DNA of 64,000 nt from NCBI RefSeq assembly GCF_040939455.1, contig NC_134109.1:58432001-58496000 (forward strand), read 5' to 3'. This DNA comes from Microcebus murinus. Lineage: Eukaryota; Chordata; Mammalia; Primates; Cheirogaleidae. Numbering within the stretch: position 1 is the first letter of the stretch; each line of letters opens with the position of its first letter. Positions 54,001 to 63,249 of this stretch are shown piece by piece. A program made the position numbers and the translations under genes. The notes below the pieces were generated by a model. That model did no database searches. It was not told the DNA's origin and saw nothing but the letters and a program-made list of their open reading frames with translations.

Positions 54001-57000
54001 CTTAATTTACTATCCCTCTCTCCAGAAAGTTTATTAATTTAGAATAACAGTAAAGCCCCTTTTTAACATACTTCTAGGTCAAAGGAGAAAATATGGCATA
54101 TAGGGAGAAATATAAATTGAAGAAAATAATGATATGACATTGCAGTAATGGAATTCAATTGTCATTTATCACTATGTATTTTATTCCTCTCTTGTAACTA
54201 TCAAAGCCTATCAGAAATACAAATTGTTCTGTATGGAAACTATTCAATATCTTATAAAATGAATTTAACATAAAATAAAGTTTCTAGCAATATAGGAAGC
54301 ATAAATGGGGTCTGGAGAGAGGGGATGTAGTATAATATATTCCGTAGTGTATAATTTGAAAATATGAGCTAAGGAATTTATTCTATTTTACTTTTGTTTT
54401 TATTTTCTGAAGTTTAAATATTTCTCATTCATTTGCATAAGTATCTTTGCATGGTATTTTAAAAGTAAAAATTATAAGAAAAAAAGAATTATTCAATAGT
54501 ATCTCAAAAAATTTTTAATGTATTTAGGTGGTCCCGTGCCAAGAGACATTTATCAAAGAATTAAAAAACTTGAGGATAAAATCCTTGAATTGGAAGGTAT
54601 CTCTCCTGAATATTTTCAATCTGTGGTGAGTATAAGTATCTCTTAAAAAGAAATAAAAATGTTTTATTTTAGAATTCTTTGTAATTTAACAGTTCACTCA
54701 TTGATCTACATGCAAAAAAACCCACAATAATTCAAAGGTGAGTGAACATGGTTCTATGTAGGGGCATATCTATCTATTCAGAAATTCTGATTCTGAATAT
54801 TTTTTATATAATACCCAAATTCTCAAAGATAGGCCATTTTCATGGCGTAAGGAATCAGCCTGGATAGTGGTTGAGCCTGTCATTCTGTACTGTCTTGTAA
54901 AACAAAGGCTTCCTCTGGGATCTTGCTCTGGCACTTATCCCTTCTGTCTCTTTAATCCCTCCTTCGCTCAGATATACACGGTTATATTTCTCCATAGTAA
55001 ACACACACACCCCTCAAGCTGCCACCCTCTTTATCATAACCACCATACTTTTTGAAAGACTAGTCTATATTTATCTAATTATTTAATTCTAGCATTCATT
55101 CATTCATTTATTCTTACCCCCTTTTCTAAGAAAATTAAGAAACAGTGTTGTGCTGGTAACTATCTTCTTTGGCACCTCAACATTTTTCAGAAAATAATCC
55201 TGAGCTCTTGTTAACTTATTTTCTTAGTCTTCTGAGGTGATTATCTATAACCTGCCTTTTCTGAGTTTTTTTTAGGAAATGCCACATTAAAACTAAAATA
55301 ATAATAAAAGATTATGCTAAAAGAGTTTAGAAACTCTTGTTTCTAAAAAATTATGTAAAATAGCTCATTTCAGTATGGATCATATAAGTCCCTGGTGAAA
55401 ATATATTTAAAATTCATTTTAGGTGTTGGAGTAATCTTTCTGAAGTTATAAATTAGATATTAGAGTGAGGTACAGAAAAGTATTTCTAGAGGCAGAAGTC
55501 AGGTCACATGACAAAAGGGAGGGGGCAACAAGTCCTAAATGACAAAAATTTCGAGCAGGTGTCTTAGTGATTTACTGCTCTAAAATGTAAAAATGAGATT
55601 TATAAAAATAATAAGGGCTGAAGCAAGGATTAAATGAGTCAGTGTTGACCAGACACTTAGCACACTGCTAGCATATGGTAAAAACCTCAGTAAATATTAG
55701 CATTTATTTTCAGAAACCATCTGTGAAATGGCTATATAAACATGGTTAAGTAACTCTATTCCTCTGGTCTTCAGAGTGGGAAGCATTATAAATATAAACA
55801 GGAATGGCCTGGCTGTGATAGGCATTCAGAAAAGGGTGAATAATGGCAAGCTATGATAAAACTGTGCTTTTTAAAAATACGTGCAAGTGTGTCAAAAACA
55901 ATATATCTTTGATTAAAAGAACCACTTCTGAATTAGTGTCAGAAGTGACATATTCAGATAAACATTCAGACTGATTCTGTCCTGTAGGCCTATGAACATA
56001 TATGGCACAAACCCTAAGTTAGAAAAGTAGATTTTATACTCAACCCTTCTGTAGCAGAATGAATGAGCCATCTCTACGAACTACATTCCTCGCTTGGAAT
56101 AGAGCCAGCTCTCGGATTGTCCTTGCACATGGGAGGAGTTGAGCATATATACCCTACATCACCATGCTGGGAGTATACGCATGGTTATTGTATAATTTTA
56201 CATATTTATCCCTCAAAGGTATACAGAAGAGACTACATATGTAGCAATCTTCTAGCTTCTAAAGTTAGAAAGTAAGAAAGTTGAGCCCATTCAATTTATT
56301 AAGGATTGCACTTTTGTTGTAACTTCTGAACTCTGAAAAGTTTTTAAATTGAAATTTTTTGATCCAAATTCACATGTAGAGGAATTCTAAACATGGGGCA
56401 GCTTCTTACAGTTGCATAGAGATTATCATGGGTAACATTGAAGCATATGAACATATGAAGAGGAGAACGTTAAAAGAAAAAGATGTACATTGTATTCACT
56501 TTGTAAAACAAAATCAGATTATGTAAAGTTCTTTTCATTTTATAAAATAGACATAAAATTCTACAATAAGGTATAATGTATATAAAACAGGAATTATGAC
56601 AAGGGTTAATATTGTTGTACCTTTTAATGCAATAGTTCTAAAGATCTTTACCCTCAACATTAAACATGGAAAGATTGTAATGTGGTAATGTTTTCAAAAG
56701 TTTAAGGGCATGACTTAACAGATAAAAGATAGGATCTTTATGTGTTTCTAAAGAATTACTGATTTTAAATTATGACACTTGAAAACAGTAAGTATAACAT
56801 GCTTTACAAGTATGTTTCTGCAGCACTTTGTTCATTTTATAGTACTTACCACTTACATATTTGCACATCTCTTTTCACACTATATTTTGAACCTCTTAAG
56901 GGTAGGAAATGTGTCTTGTTCATCTTTGAGTACATGGAATGTAGTAGACATCAAGTAGATGTGTGAATGAATGGATAGGATTTGGCTTATACTTAATTAC

Positions 57001-60000
57001 TGGATTTTGAAGGTATATTCTCTGTTCCAAAGTACTGACCTAGGCATAATTTTTAGTCTATAAGGGTAACTCCTGATTGGAAAGGGAAGTTATCAGAGGA
57101 GCAGAATGCTGAAGGCCAAGTCATCATCATGTGCACAGGCCATGTGTGTGTGTATGTGTGTGAGAGAGAGAAAGTGGGTGGTGAGCCAGAAGCATGAGTG
57201 AACAGCTGGAAAATTAAGAGTGTAAACACATTTTGGTAAAGCTTCAATGTTACATTACCCAGTTTGCACTTCCCAGTGTCAATGGAGCACAATTAAGTTT
57301 TGAGAAAGAGAAACCTGTAATTTAGGTTCCTGTCTGGTAGCATTATAAAGTCTGAGTTGGAGAGAAATTGGAGTCAAGGAAACTATTAATAGGTTAGAAA
57401 ACATGTCATTATCCAAGCCAGAGAAAAATGAAGGTCTGAATCAGGACACTGGGTGGGTCTAAAGGGAACAAACATTTAAGACTTAGCACGTGTAGGATCA
57501 ATTGCCTTTTACACCTGATTAGAAAGAAGGAAGGAAGTTGGTCATGGAAGAGGCCTCCTTAGCCTTGAGTTTCCTTATAGCACTGGTTGCTAGAAGTATA
57601 AATGTAGTATCTTTTCATTAGGACACAGGCATTATAAACACATCTGTAAATTAGCCTTGCTCCATATAGTGATGTTTTGGTCAACAGTGGACCACATATG
57701 CTACAGTGGTCCATAAGATTATAATATGGTATTTTTACTGTATCTTTTCTATGGTTAGATATGTTTAGATACACAAATACTTAATCCTTATGTTCCAGTT
57801 GCCCCACAATATTTAGTACAGTAACATGCTGTACAGGGTTGTAGCCTAATACCATATAGCTTAGGTGTGTGGCTTAGGTAGCCTGTGCCATCTAGGTTTG
57901 TGTAAATACATTCTATTGTTTGCACAATGATGAAATCACCTAATGATGCATTTATCAGAGCATATTTCCATCATTAAGTGATGTGTGGCTGTACCTGCTA
58001 AGGTAAAGTGCTAGGAGAGGAGATAATTTTGAATTATCTCTGTCCAACTTTATTTAGTGTGTTGTGCTCTCAAATATTTTCTGTCAGGCATCAACATTTG
58101 TTAAAATTTCTACCTTTTATACAGCTGCCCCTTGACTTGCATTAGGGTTACATCTGAAAAACCCATTGTAAGTTGAAAATATTTTAAGTCAAAAATGCAT
58201 TTAATACATCTAACCTACCAAACATCATAACTTAGCCTAGGCTACATTAAAAGTGTTCAGAACACTTATGTTAGCCTACAGTTGGGCAAAATTATCAGGC
58301 AGCACAAACTGTAGAGTATCAGTTGTTTATCTTCATGATTGCAGCTGACTGGGAGCTGTGGCTGCTGCCCCTGGCCAGCATTGCATGAGAGTATTGTACT
58401 GCATATCACAAGCCCAGGAAAAAGATCAAAATGCAAAGTACAATTTCTACTGACTGCATATCACTTTGCCACCATGATAAATTCAAAAAGTCAAATCATT
58501 GTAAGTTAGGAACTGTCTATACTGAGATTTCCTTATACCTGAAATAAATTTTAAAACTAGTCTAGATTATCTATAGTAGATGTGGTGTTCCTAAGTGTTA
58601 CCCTTGTCAAAATACTCTGCTAAGACCTAAAATAAGCCCCAAAGACCACATTTTACTATATGTTTAAATTAATGAGCCACTGATGTCCTTATTCTTCTCA
58701 TTCTGATCATTTTTCACTTTGGTTTCATAATACAGTAATAATCTGATTGCTTAATGGCATAGAAACTATCAATATCCTACAGGTTAAACTGTTAGGAGAA
58801 CAAGGGGAAGTGTATTTTCATCAGATGTATAAAAAGCTACCTCATGGGAAGTTAGGAGACTGAGCAATGGCCAAATTAAACATTAAGCCCTTAACCTGCT
58901 CATAGGCTCCACCACAGGTATCCAGCTCAGTTTGTCAAAGAAAGGAGAGAATATGTATCTGAGCTCTATTATTCCATATTTAATAATTCTAAAACTTAAT
59001 GATTTCTAATTTATTATAACCACTGCTAAGAGGTATATCTAGATGTTCTCTGAATCAACATCTGCCACAAAGGAAAATATGAGTTTTTTTAACCTTCTCA
59101 TCTAAATCTCAGTGGTCAGAAATGTTTGTGAGAAAATTTTGCCACCTACATTTATAGTTTCTTTGTCAAATATACTCATTTACTAATTTGCCATTCAAAA
59201 GCTTGTGGTGGTGTGAAACTAAGAACAAAGTCAGGAAAGAATTTAATATATCAAGGTTAAAAGGTTCAGTAATGTGTTAGTGAGAATGTTGTTAGATTCA
59301 GCTATAAGAAATTTGAACTGAAACTGGCTTAACCACTTTGGTACGGCGCTCACTGGCCATGAAACCTTGCCCACAGCCAGCACTTATAGTTTGTGCTGTG
59401 CGTTGATGACGAATCTGTTTTGCTCTTGTGTGATGAGGAAGGCTTTAAACCACTGAAAACTTGTTTTACTTTACAGGCAGCTTTACTTGTAATGTAAATC
59501 AGAATAGGTAACATATATGTTTTCATTACGTTATTTTTAAATGTTCACAATTTTATTTTGATAAATGAAAAATTAGAAAAGTCATATCACGGCTGTTGGC
59601 TAAAGTCATCGCTCGGCTGTGTGCCTTCATATGATGGCTGTCATCCGTGGCTGTCGACGCTCATACCAAAGTGGTTCAGCAATATGGAAATTATCTTTAA
59701 AAATAGTAAGTCCACTGGTAGCATAATCTTCAGAGGTAATTGATTCAGTGGCTAAATTGTGAATTTCAAAAGAATTGGGTTCTTTCCCATCTCAGCTCTG
59801 CTTGGTGTTGACTTCTTCCCCAGAAAGATGGCAAGATGGCTATAGCTCTTTCAGGTATCTCCTCCAGATACAAGTGTCCAGGGAAACTCTTTTTTGAGGA
59901 CTTTGTTTCAAAAGAAGTAAGGAAGCTTTTTCCAGAAGCTCTCCTCTTAATTTCCAGCAGACTTTCCTTATTTATTGGCCAGAATTGGACCTGTACTCAT

Positions 60001-62367
60001 TTCAGTCACTAACAAGATGATTGTGTAGGATCACCATTCCCTCGAGTCACATAGAGAAGCAGCAGATAGATAGCTGCTTGCATAGACAACACGGTGTCTG
60101 TTACAGTCAGTCAGGGTGGGGGTGCTGCTTTCACTCTTTGGCCTGGTGTACCAAATTCTTTTCCTCTGCTCTTGTTTCACTTGTTCAACATCCTGGGATG
60201 GAAAAGTTATAAAAAAGGAAACTAAGTAGAAAATCCCTAGAACACCTCTTTACACAATCACTTAGGCTCATTAGAAGCTGGCAATTAGTGGGAAAGTTTG
60301 TATTGCCAGGGATGAGCATGTTGTGCAATATTACTACTATTTTTTTAGCATCATCATCTTTTGAGGGTAACTTCCAGATATACAAAAGGTAGATGTCAGT
60401 TGCAGATAATGCTTGGTGAGTTGGTGGGTTTTATTTTTGTCAGGGTTCTCAAAGGCTCTACGTATTTTGTACTATACAAAATATTCAATAAAAGAAAATT
60501 GATGCTTAGATTATTTAAACATTAATTACTTACCTTTTCTTTTTTTTACTTTTAATCTAGAACTTTTCTGGAAAAAGAAGAAAAGTTCAACCACCTCAAG
60601 TAAGTTAAGTTACTTCATTTTCACTTTGGCTTCTGAAATAGTTTGATTAGTTTTATACCTTTCTTATTAGCCTGCCACAGATGAACATGCACAGCGACTT
60701 TAGCGGACAGCGTGATATGAAGGCACACAGCCAAGCGTGGACTTTAGCCAACAGCCATGATATGACTTTTCTGATTTTTCATTTATCAATATAAAATTGT
60801 GAACATTTAAAAATAATGTAATGAAAACATATATGTATATGTTACCTATTCTGATTTACATTACAAGTAAAGCTGCCTGTAAAGTAAAACAAGCTTTCAG
60901 TGCTTTAAAGCTTTCCTCATCACACAAGAGCAAAATGGACTCGTCGTCAATGCACAGCACAAACTATCGTGTGGACTATGAGTGCCGGCTGTGGGCAAGG
61001 TTTCGCGGCCAGTGAGCGCCGTACCGAAGTGGTTAATAAAGATTCTACTATTATTACTTTTAGATCATTTCTGGTAAGATTTAAGATGGAAAAAAAGACA
61101 GTATAAACTAATATACTTGAATTAGAGAAATAATTTTAAAGGCATGGAATTACTCAGATGGGATAAACAAATATAAAAATCTTTACCCTGCTTTTTAATA
61201 GAACAGTAGAAAAAAGTACTAGGTACAAAATGATAAGTACTCAAGTAACTTCAGTCTCCTCCCCCTCCCTCCTTTTATGGACACCACTAATAGCAACATC
61301 TAAAGAAAAAAAGGGTGTTTGGCAGAGGTTGACTTCAGCCCACACCTGTCCAAAGTACTATTTATTAATTAGTTGAATCTTAAATAGTAAGGTTTTGCTT
61401 GCCTTAACCACTTCAGTACAGCGCTCACCAGCCGGAAACCTTGCCCACAGCCGGCACTCACAGTCCTCACGATAGTTTGTGCTGTGCATTGACGACGAGT
61501 CCATTTTGCTCTTGTGTGATGAGGAAAGCTTTAAACCACTGAAAGCTTGTTTTACTTTACAGGCAGCTTTACTTGTAATGTAAATCAGAATAGGTAACAT
61601 ATACATATATGTTTTCATTACATTATTTTTAAATGTTCACAATTTTATATTGATAAATGAAAAATTAGAAAAGTCGTATCACGGCTGTCAGCTAAAGTCG
61701 ATACTCGGTTCATCTGTGGCTGTCGACTATAGTCGATGCTCATACTGATATGGTTAAAGGTGGTAATGTAAATTTAAACCTCGGGGAAACTTTAAAAAAT
61801 GTTTTGGCTTATTTTTTAAGAATAACATATTACTTATTTTTTTATTATAAATTTTGAGTAAATTTTTGAGAGCAGCCGTTTTCCAGAAGAAGTAGTTGAT
61901 TGCAGTTGATCACTCAAAAGAGACTTTCTAGGTATTTTAAGCATGTATGCTAATCCTGAAGTTTATTTAATTTTTTACTATTGAGAGTAGTTAGGTTTTT
62001 AAAAAAGTTTTCACTATTCTTTCAAAGTAAAAAAAGTTCAGGAAAGCTTAGTCATTAGGAAAGAGAAAGATAGAAATATTTAAGCCTGGTTATTTTGTGC
62101 CTTGAAATTTGATATAGTTCAGTTTTAAAATTATTCTCATGAGGAAAAAAATGTATCCTGCTTTTGAATATTTTAAATATTTATAGTTCATTTAGTACTT
62201 TATCTGCATTAGGATACTTAAGAATCTTATTCAGCAATTTATGTTCTTATTGTTTACAGCAGAACTATTCACTGGCTGAACTTGATGAGAAAATTAGTGC
62301 CCTCAAACAAGCCCTCCTCAGAAAATCAAGAGAAGCAGACTCCATGGCAACTCACCACCTTCCATGA
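41956..62367 (+). CDS. MBIP: MAP3K12-binding inhibitory protein 1 (nine coding exons)
   Basis: Joined coding exons: 41956-42084, 45813-45932, 47702-47926, 48023-48119, 50636-50701, 50945-51097, 54528-54625, 60561-60599, 62260-62367. They total 1035 nt, 344 codons plus stop, which is the length I recall for human MBIP, and the translation is closely similar along its whole length. All introns are GT-AG and the phases agree. MBIP binds and inhibits the dual leucine zipper kinase MAP3K12 (DLK/MUK/ZPK) upstream of JNK, and it is a subunit of the ATAC histone acetyltransferase complex in the nucleus. The sequence shows an acidic, charged segment (about residues 90-140), a first heptad run of I271, L278 and L285 interleaved with I275 and I282, a basic cluster GKRRKV (300-305), and a second heptad run (L314, L317, I321, L324, L328). 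Two leucine-zipper-like motifs with a basic signal between them are typical of the family. The start has A at -3 and G at +4, with an in-frame TGA upstream at 41905-41907. Confidence 0.97.
42085..45812 (+). other. MBIP: MBIP intron 1
   Basis: 3.7-kb GT-AG intron. The first ~180 bases belong to the CpG island; the rest is AT-rich. I recognise no Alu, L1 or RNA gene in it. A small perfect stem (8-base arms, 3-base loop) lies at 43744-43762. Confidence 0.85.
45813..45932 (+). CDS. MBIP: MBIP coding exon 2
   Basis: Codons 44-83, phase 0 on both sides. It encodes the very conserved block LRDDVVKITIDWNKL and ends HILYLQ. The acceptor follows a pyrimidine-rich run ending TTTGAAG and the donor is GTAAAT. 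Skipping would keep the frame (120 nt). Confidence 0.96.
46243..46353. other. Long imperfect hairpin in intron 2
   Basis: The left arm (46243-46268, with TGTGTCATGCT and GATAATG) is the inverse complement of the right arm (46329-46353, with CATTATC and AGCATGACACA) except for a few bases. A second, inner stem (TCCATG with CATGGA) lies in the loop. It could be a worn MITE, a pre-miRNA-like fold or chance. No family recognised. Confidence 0.5.
47460..47488. repeat. (TTTC)n microsatellite
   Basis: About five to six TTTC units running into a T-run, in intron 2, roughly 215 bases before exon 3. Confidence 0.8.
47702..47926 (+). CDS. MBIP: MBIP coding exon 3
   Basis: Codons 84-158, phase 0 on both sides (225 nt). 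It starts PFLAKLQ after the acceptor TTCTTCTCAG and ends AGKAE at the donor GTAAGA. This is the acidic and polar linker (EENTT, GDLQEEEKHKD) followed by the conserved QIHFDPEVVQIK. Confidence 0.96.
48023..48119 (+). CDS. MBIP: MBIP coding exon 4
   Basis: Codons 159-190 plus the first base of codon 191. It encodes IDRRISAFIERKQAEINENN and then VREFCNVIDCNQ. Only 96 nt separate it from exon 3, a very short intron next to introns of kilobases. Acceptor TTTGTAG, donor GTAACT. Confidence 0.96.
48120..50635 (+). other. MBIP: MBIP intron 4
   Basis: 2.5-kb AT-rich GT-AG intron. No gene, RNA or clear repeat family recognised. The neighbouring intron 3 (47927-48022, 96 bases) and intron 5 (50702-50944, 243 bases) are short and also plain. 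Confidence 0.8.
50636..50701 (+). CDS. MBIP: MBIP coding exon 5
   Basis: A 66-nt exon that completes codon 191 and encodes residues 192-212 (NSCARTDAVFTPYPGFKSHVK), with the first base of codon 213. Acceptor CTCCTTAG, donor GTAAGT. In-frame cassette, phase 1 to 1. Confidence 0.95.
50945..51097 (+). CDS. MBIP: MBIP coding exon 6
   Basis: A 153-nt exon, phase 1 to 1, covering codons 213-263. It encodes SRVVNTYGPQTRPEG and on to NQAVEERLQNIEAHLRLQT, a helical region before the zippers. Acceptor AATTTAG, donor GTAAGC. Confidence 0.95.
51540..51760 (+). repeat. MIR SINE
   Basis: Shows the MIR order: GCATTTATTGAACTG...AGTGCCAG, then TTATTTTATCATTGTGTAGATAAAGGAACTGAAG, then the AGTAAGTGACAA...GGAAATCAAATCC end, with many substitutions as expected for an old element. 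Confidence 0.75.
51790..52385 (+). repeat. L2 LINE fragment
   Basis: Ends with the characteristic L2 3' portion: AAGGTCTGTGAGAGTGGAAC, then TCATTACTCTGTACC, AGTATAGCACTTGGC, and AAGTGCTCAAATGTTTATTG. The upstream part (CTTGCTTCTCCCCAGC) also fits. Confidence 0.75.
52430..53110 (+). repeat. Ancient mammalian interspersed repeat (L2-like)
   Basis: Contains the familiar old-repeat phrases for accessory text such as GAATGCTTACTATGTGCCA and GGAGCAAAGCATTCC. Family name not certain; heavily diverged. Confidence 0.45.
53265..53960 (+). repeat. Ancient mammalian interspersed repeat (same type)
   Basis: Carries CTCTGTGCCAGGCATTGTAG, then GTCAGAGAAGGCCTTACTGA, then GCAGAGAAGTGGCATGATTC, the conserved landmarks of a widespread old mammalian repeat related to the one just upstream. 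Exact family uncertain. Confidence 0.5.
54528..54625 (+). CDS. MBIP: MBIP coding exon 7 (first zipper)
   Basis: A 98-nt exon, phase 1 to 0, completing codon 264 and running to residue 296. It encodes GGPVPRD and then IYQRIKKLEDKILELEG, the first leucine-zipper-like helix, ending SPEYFQSV. Acceptor TGTATTTAG, donor GTGAGT. Confidence 0.95.
55605..55705 (+). repeat. MIR fragment
   Basis: GATTAAATGAGTCAGTG...CACTTAGCACACTGCTAG...CTCAGTAAATATTAGC is the 3' half of a MIR, diverged. Confidence 0.55.
56860..56972 (+). repeat. L2 3' end fragment
   Basis: TTGAACCTCTTAAGGGTAGG, then TGTCTTGTTCATCTTTGAGT, then a GTAGACATCAAGTAG...GAATGAATGG end, the usual L2 tail. Confidence 0.65.
57654..57991 (-). 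mobile_element. MER2 DNA transposon (TcMar-Tigger, non-autonomous)
   Basis: About 340 bp with both ends at TA dinucleotides (57652-57653 and 57992-57993). Internal landmarks match MER2 in reverse: ATGTTTTGGTCAAC...GGACCACATATG, GTCCATAAGATTATAAT, ACAGTAACATGCTGTACAGG and AGCCTGTGCCATCTAGGTTT. An old eutherian element with no coding capacity. Confidence 0.88.
58122..58517 (+). mobile_element. Tigger-type MITE (TcMar-Tigger)
   Basis: Terminal inverted repeats of the Tigger type: CAGCTGCCCCTTGACTTGC at the left and GTAAGTTAGGAACTGTC at the right, next to TA. Inside are AAGTCAAAAATGCATTTAAT and TTAGCCTACAGTTGGGCAAA. Non-coding. Confidence 0.8.
59333..59674 (+). mobile_element. piggyBac-type MITE, copy 1
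   Basis: 342 bp, starting CCACTTTGGTACGGCGCTCA and ending CATACCAAAGTGG, so the ends are inverted repeats. The left flank is TTAA (59329-59332); the right flank is TTCA, one change from TTAA. TTAA target duplication and short repeats of this kind define piggyBac. Copies 2 and 3 share nearly all of the interior. It lies in intron 7, about 890 bases before exon 8. Confidence 0.85.
60561..60599 (+). CDS. MBIP: MBIP coding exon 8 (basic segment)
   Basis: A 39-nt exon, phase 0 on both sides, residues 297-309 (NFSGKRRKVQPPQ). It carries the basic cluster between the two zippers, so in-frame skipping would remove a likely nuclear localisation signal and change the zipper spacing. Acceptor TTTTAATCTAG, donor GTAAGT. 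It lies between two oppositely oriented piggyBac MITEs. Confidence 0.94.
60674..61032 (-). mobile_element. piggyBac-type MITE, copy 2 (inverted, left end lost)
   Basis: Inverse complement of copies 1 and 3. The right end GAGCGCCGTACCGAAGTGG is followed by TTAA (61033-61036). About 36 bases of the left terminus seen in copy 3 are missing or too diverged to see. Starts only ~75 bases after exon 8. It retains a 64-codon open frame (60821-61015) that copy 3 shares. Confidence 0.85.
61408..61753 (+). mobile_element. piggyBac-type MITE, copy 3 (complete)
   Basis: 346 bp, starting CCACTTCAGTACAGCGCTCA, ending CATACTGATATGG, with perfect TTAA on both sides (61404-61407 and 61754-61757). The best-preserved insertion of the three; its interior matches copy 1 in the same orientation. 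No transposase domain; a non-autonomous element. Confidence 0.9.
62257..62262 (+). promoter_or_regulatory. MBIP: Tandem NAGNAG splice acceptor of exon 9
   Basis: CAGCAG directly after a pyrimidine-rich tract. Use of the first AG gives ...PPQQNYS; use of the second removes one glutamine without a frame change. Alternative use is inferred from the motif only. Confidence 0.7.
62260..62367 (+). CDS. MBIP: MBIP coding exon 9 and stop
   Basis: Residues 310-344 and TGA. It encodes QNYSLAELDEKISALKQALL, the second zipper-like helix, and ends ADSMATHHLP. The acceptor is the tandem TTTACAGCAG, so a form starting at 62263 and lacking one Gln is possible. Confidence 0.96.
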   Translation, partial: QNYSLAELDEKISALKQALLRKSREADSMATHHLP

Positions 62368-62850
62368 AAAACTCTAATCCTTGTCATTTTACTTTTTTAT
62401 ATAAATGTAACTTACACTATAATTAATTAAATGGATATCTATTCATCAATGTAGACTTCTCTGTGAAGTCAAGGTTTATTTTCACATGACTCTGGCTTAC
62501 AGAAAGTAATCTTCAGATATTCTAATGAGTTTTGGAATAATGAATGCAGTGAAAATAGTATTGTTGGAATTTATTCCCTTCTGTTTTAAAGGAGGTATTT
62601 GGAAATTGAAATACAGATGCATCTTTTGCCTTTTGTGGACCACAGGAAGGAAGATTTATTTTGATAGTGATATTTAAAAGGACTTTATAATATTGGTGTT
62701 AACCAGTTTATTAGTTTAAAGCAGTACTTTGTATATAATAGGTATTAAACAAAAATTTATTGCCTGAAATGAATTTTAAGTGCATGTGTAAAATTTTTTA
62801 TTTTTTCAGATGTCAGTGTTAATGTAAATAAACAGTAGATCCTGCTTTAT
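62368..62850 (+). other. MBIP: MBIP 3' untranslated region and polyadenylation site
   Basis: After the TGA, about 480 bases of AT-rich sequence lead to AATAAA at 62827-62832, followed by a T/GT-rich element (TTATTGGGTCTGTTG) about 20-45 bases downstream. Cleavage is expected close to 62850. An ATTAAA about 85 bases earlier is a weaker alternative. Confidence 0.75.
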
Positions 62851-62864
62851 CTCTTTATTGGGTC

Positions 62865-63012
62865 TGTTGCTTAACTCTCTTTGTACCTTAATTTTCTAGT
62901 CTGTGAAATGGGAATGATAATAGAAACTGCTTCATTAATTGTTAAAATAGGCAAGATCCTGCATGTTTAAAATTGTCCCAAGGGAATTGTTCAGTAAATG
63001 TTACCTATTATT
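62865..63012 (+). repeat. MIR SINE fragment
   Basis: TACCTTAATTTTCTAGTCTG, TGAAATGGGAATGATAATAG and TGTTCAGTAAATGTTACC are the MIR core and tail, just downstream of the MBIP polyadenylation site. Confidence 0.7.
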
Positions 63013-63249
63013 GTAAAACAAGGTCTATCTTTGGACAGCACTTAAGATGTTACGAAGAAATTATAGTGCTCTCCCTTGAGGGCCTCACTTTTACAATACC
63101 TCAGTTATGTCAGGCAGTACATATATTGCCCATAATTGCAAATTAAACATTTAAAAGATGTGGTTATGGTTAGGTCAAAAGTCTTTCATAGAGCAGCCGC
63201 TTAGGTCAAAAATTATTTGGTTGCAAGAATCAGAAATCTACCTAAAATA

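Larger units (their letters stand above)
51098..54527 (+). other. MBIP: MBIP intron 6
   Basis: 3.4-kb intron dominated by ancient mammalian repeats (MIR, L2 and a related old repeat), listed separately. No young insertions seen. Confidence 0.8.
54626..60560 (+). other. MBIP: MBIP intron 7
   Basis: The longest intron (5.9 kb). It holds a MIR tail, an L2 tail, MER2, a Tigger-type element and the first piggyBac MITE. The remainder is AT-rich unique-looking sequence. Confidence 0.85.
60600..62259 (+). other. MBIP: MBIP intron 8
   Basis: 1.66-kb intron holding two piggyBac MITEs in opposite orientation (copies 2 and 3), which make up over 40% of it. The remainder is AT-rich. Confidence 0.85.

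Noticed and set aside
62164..62259. In-frame ATG upstream of exon 9
   Set aside because: The frame happens to be open through the end of intron 8, but the acceptor at 62260 and homology show the exon begins there.
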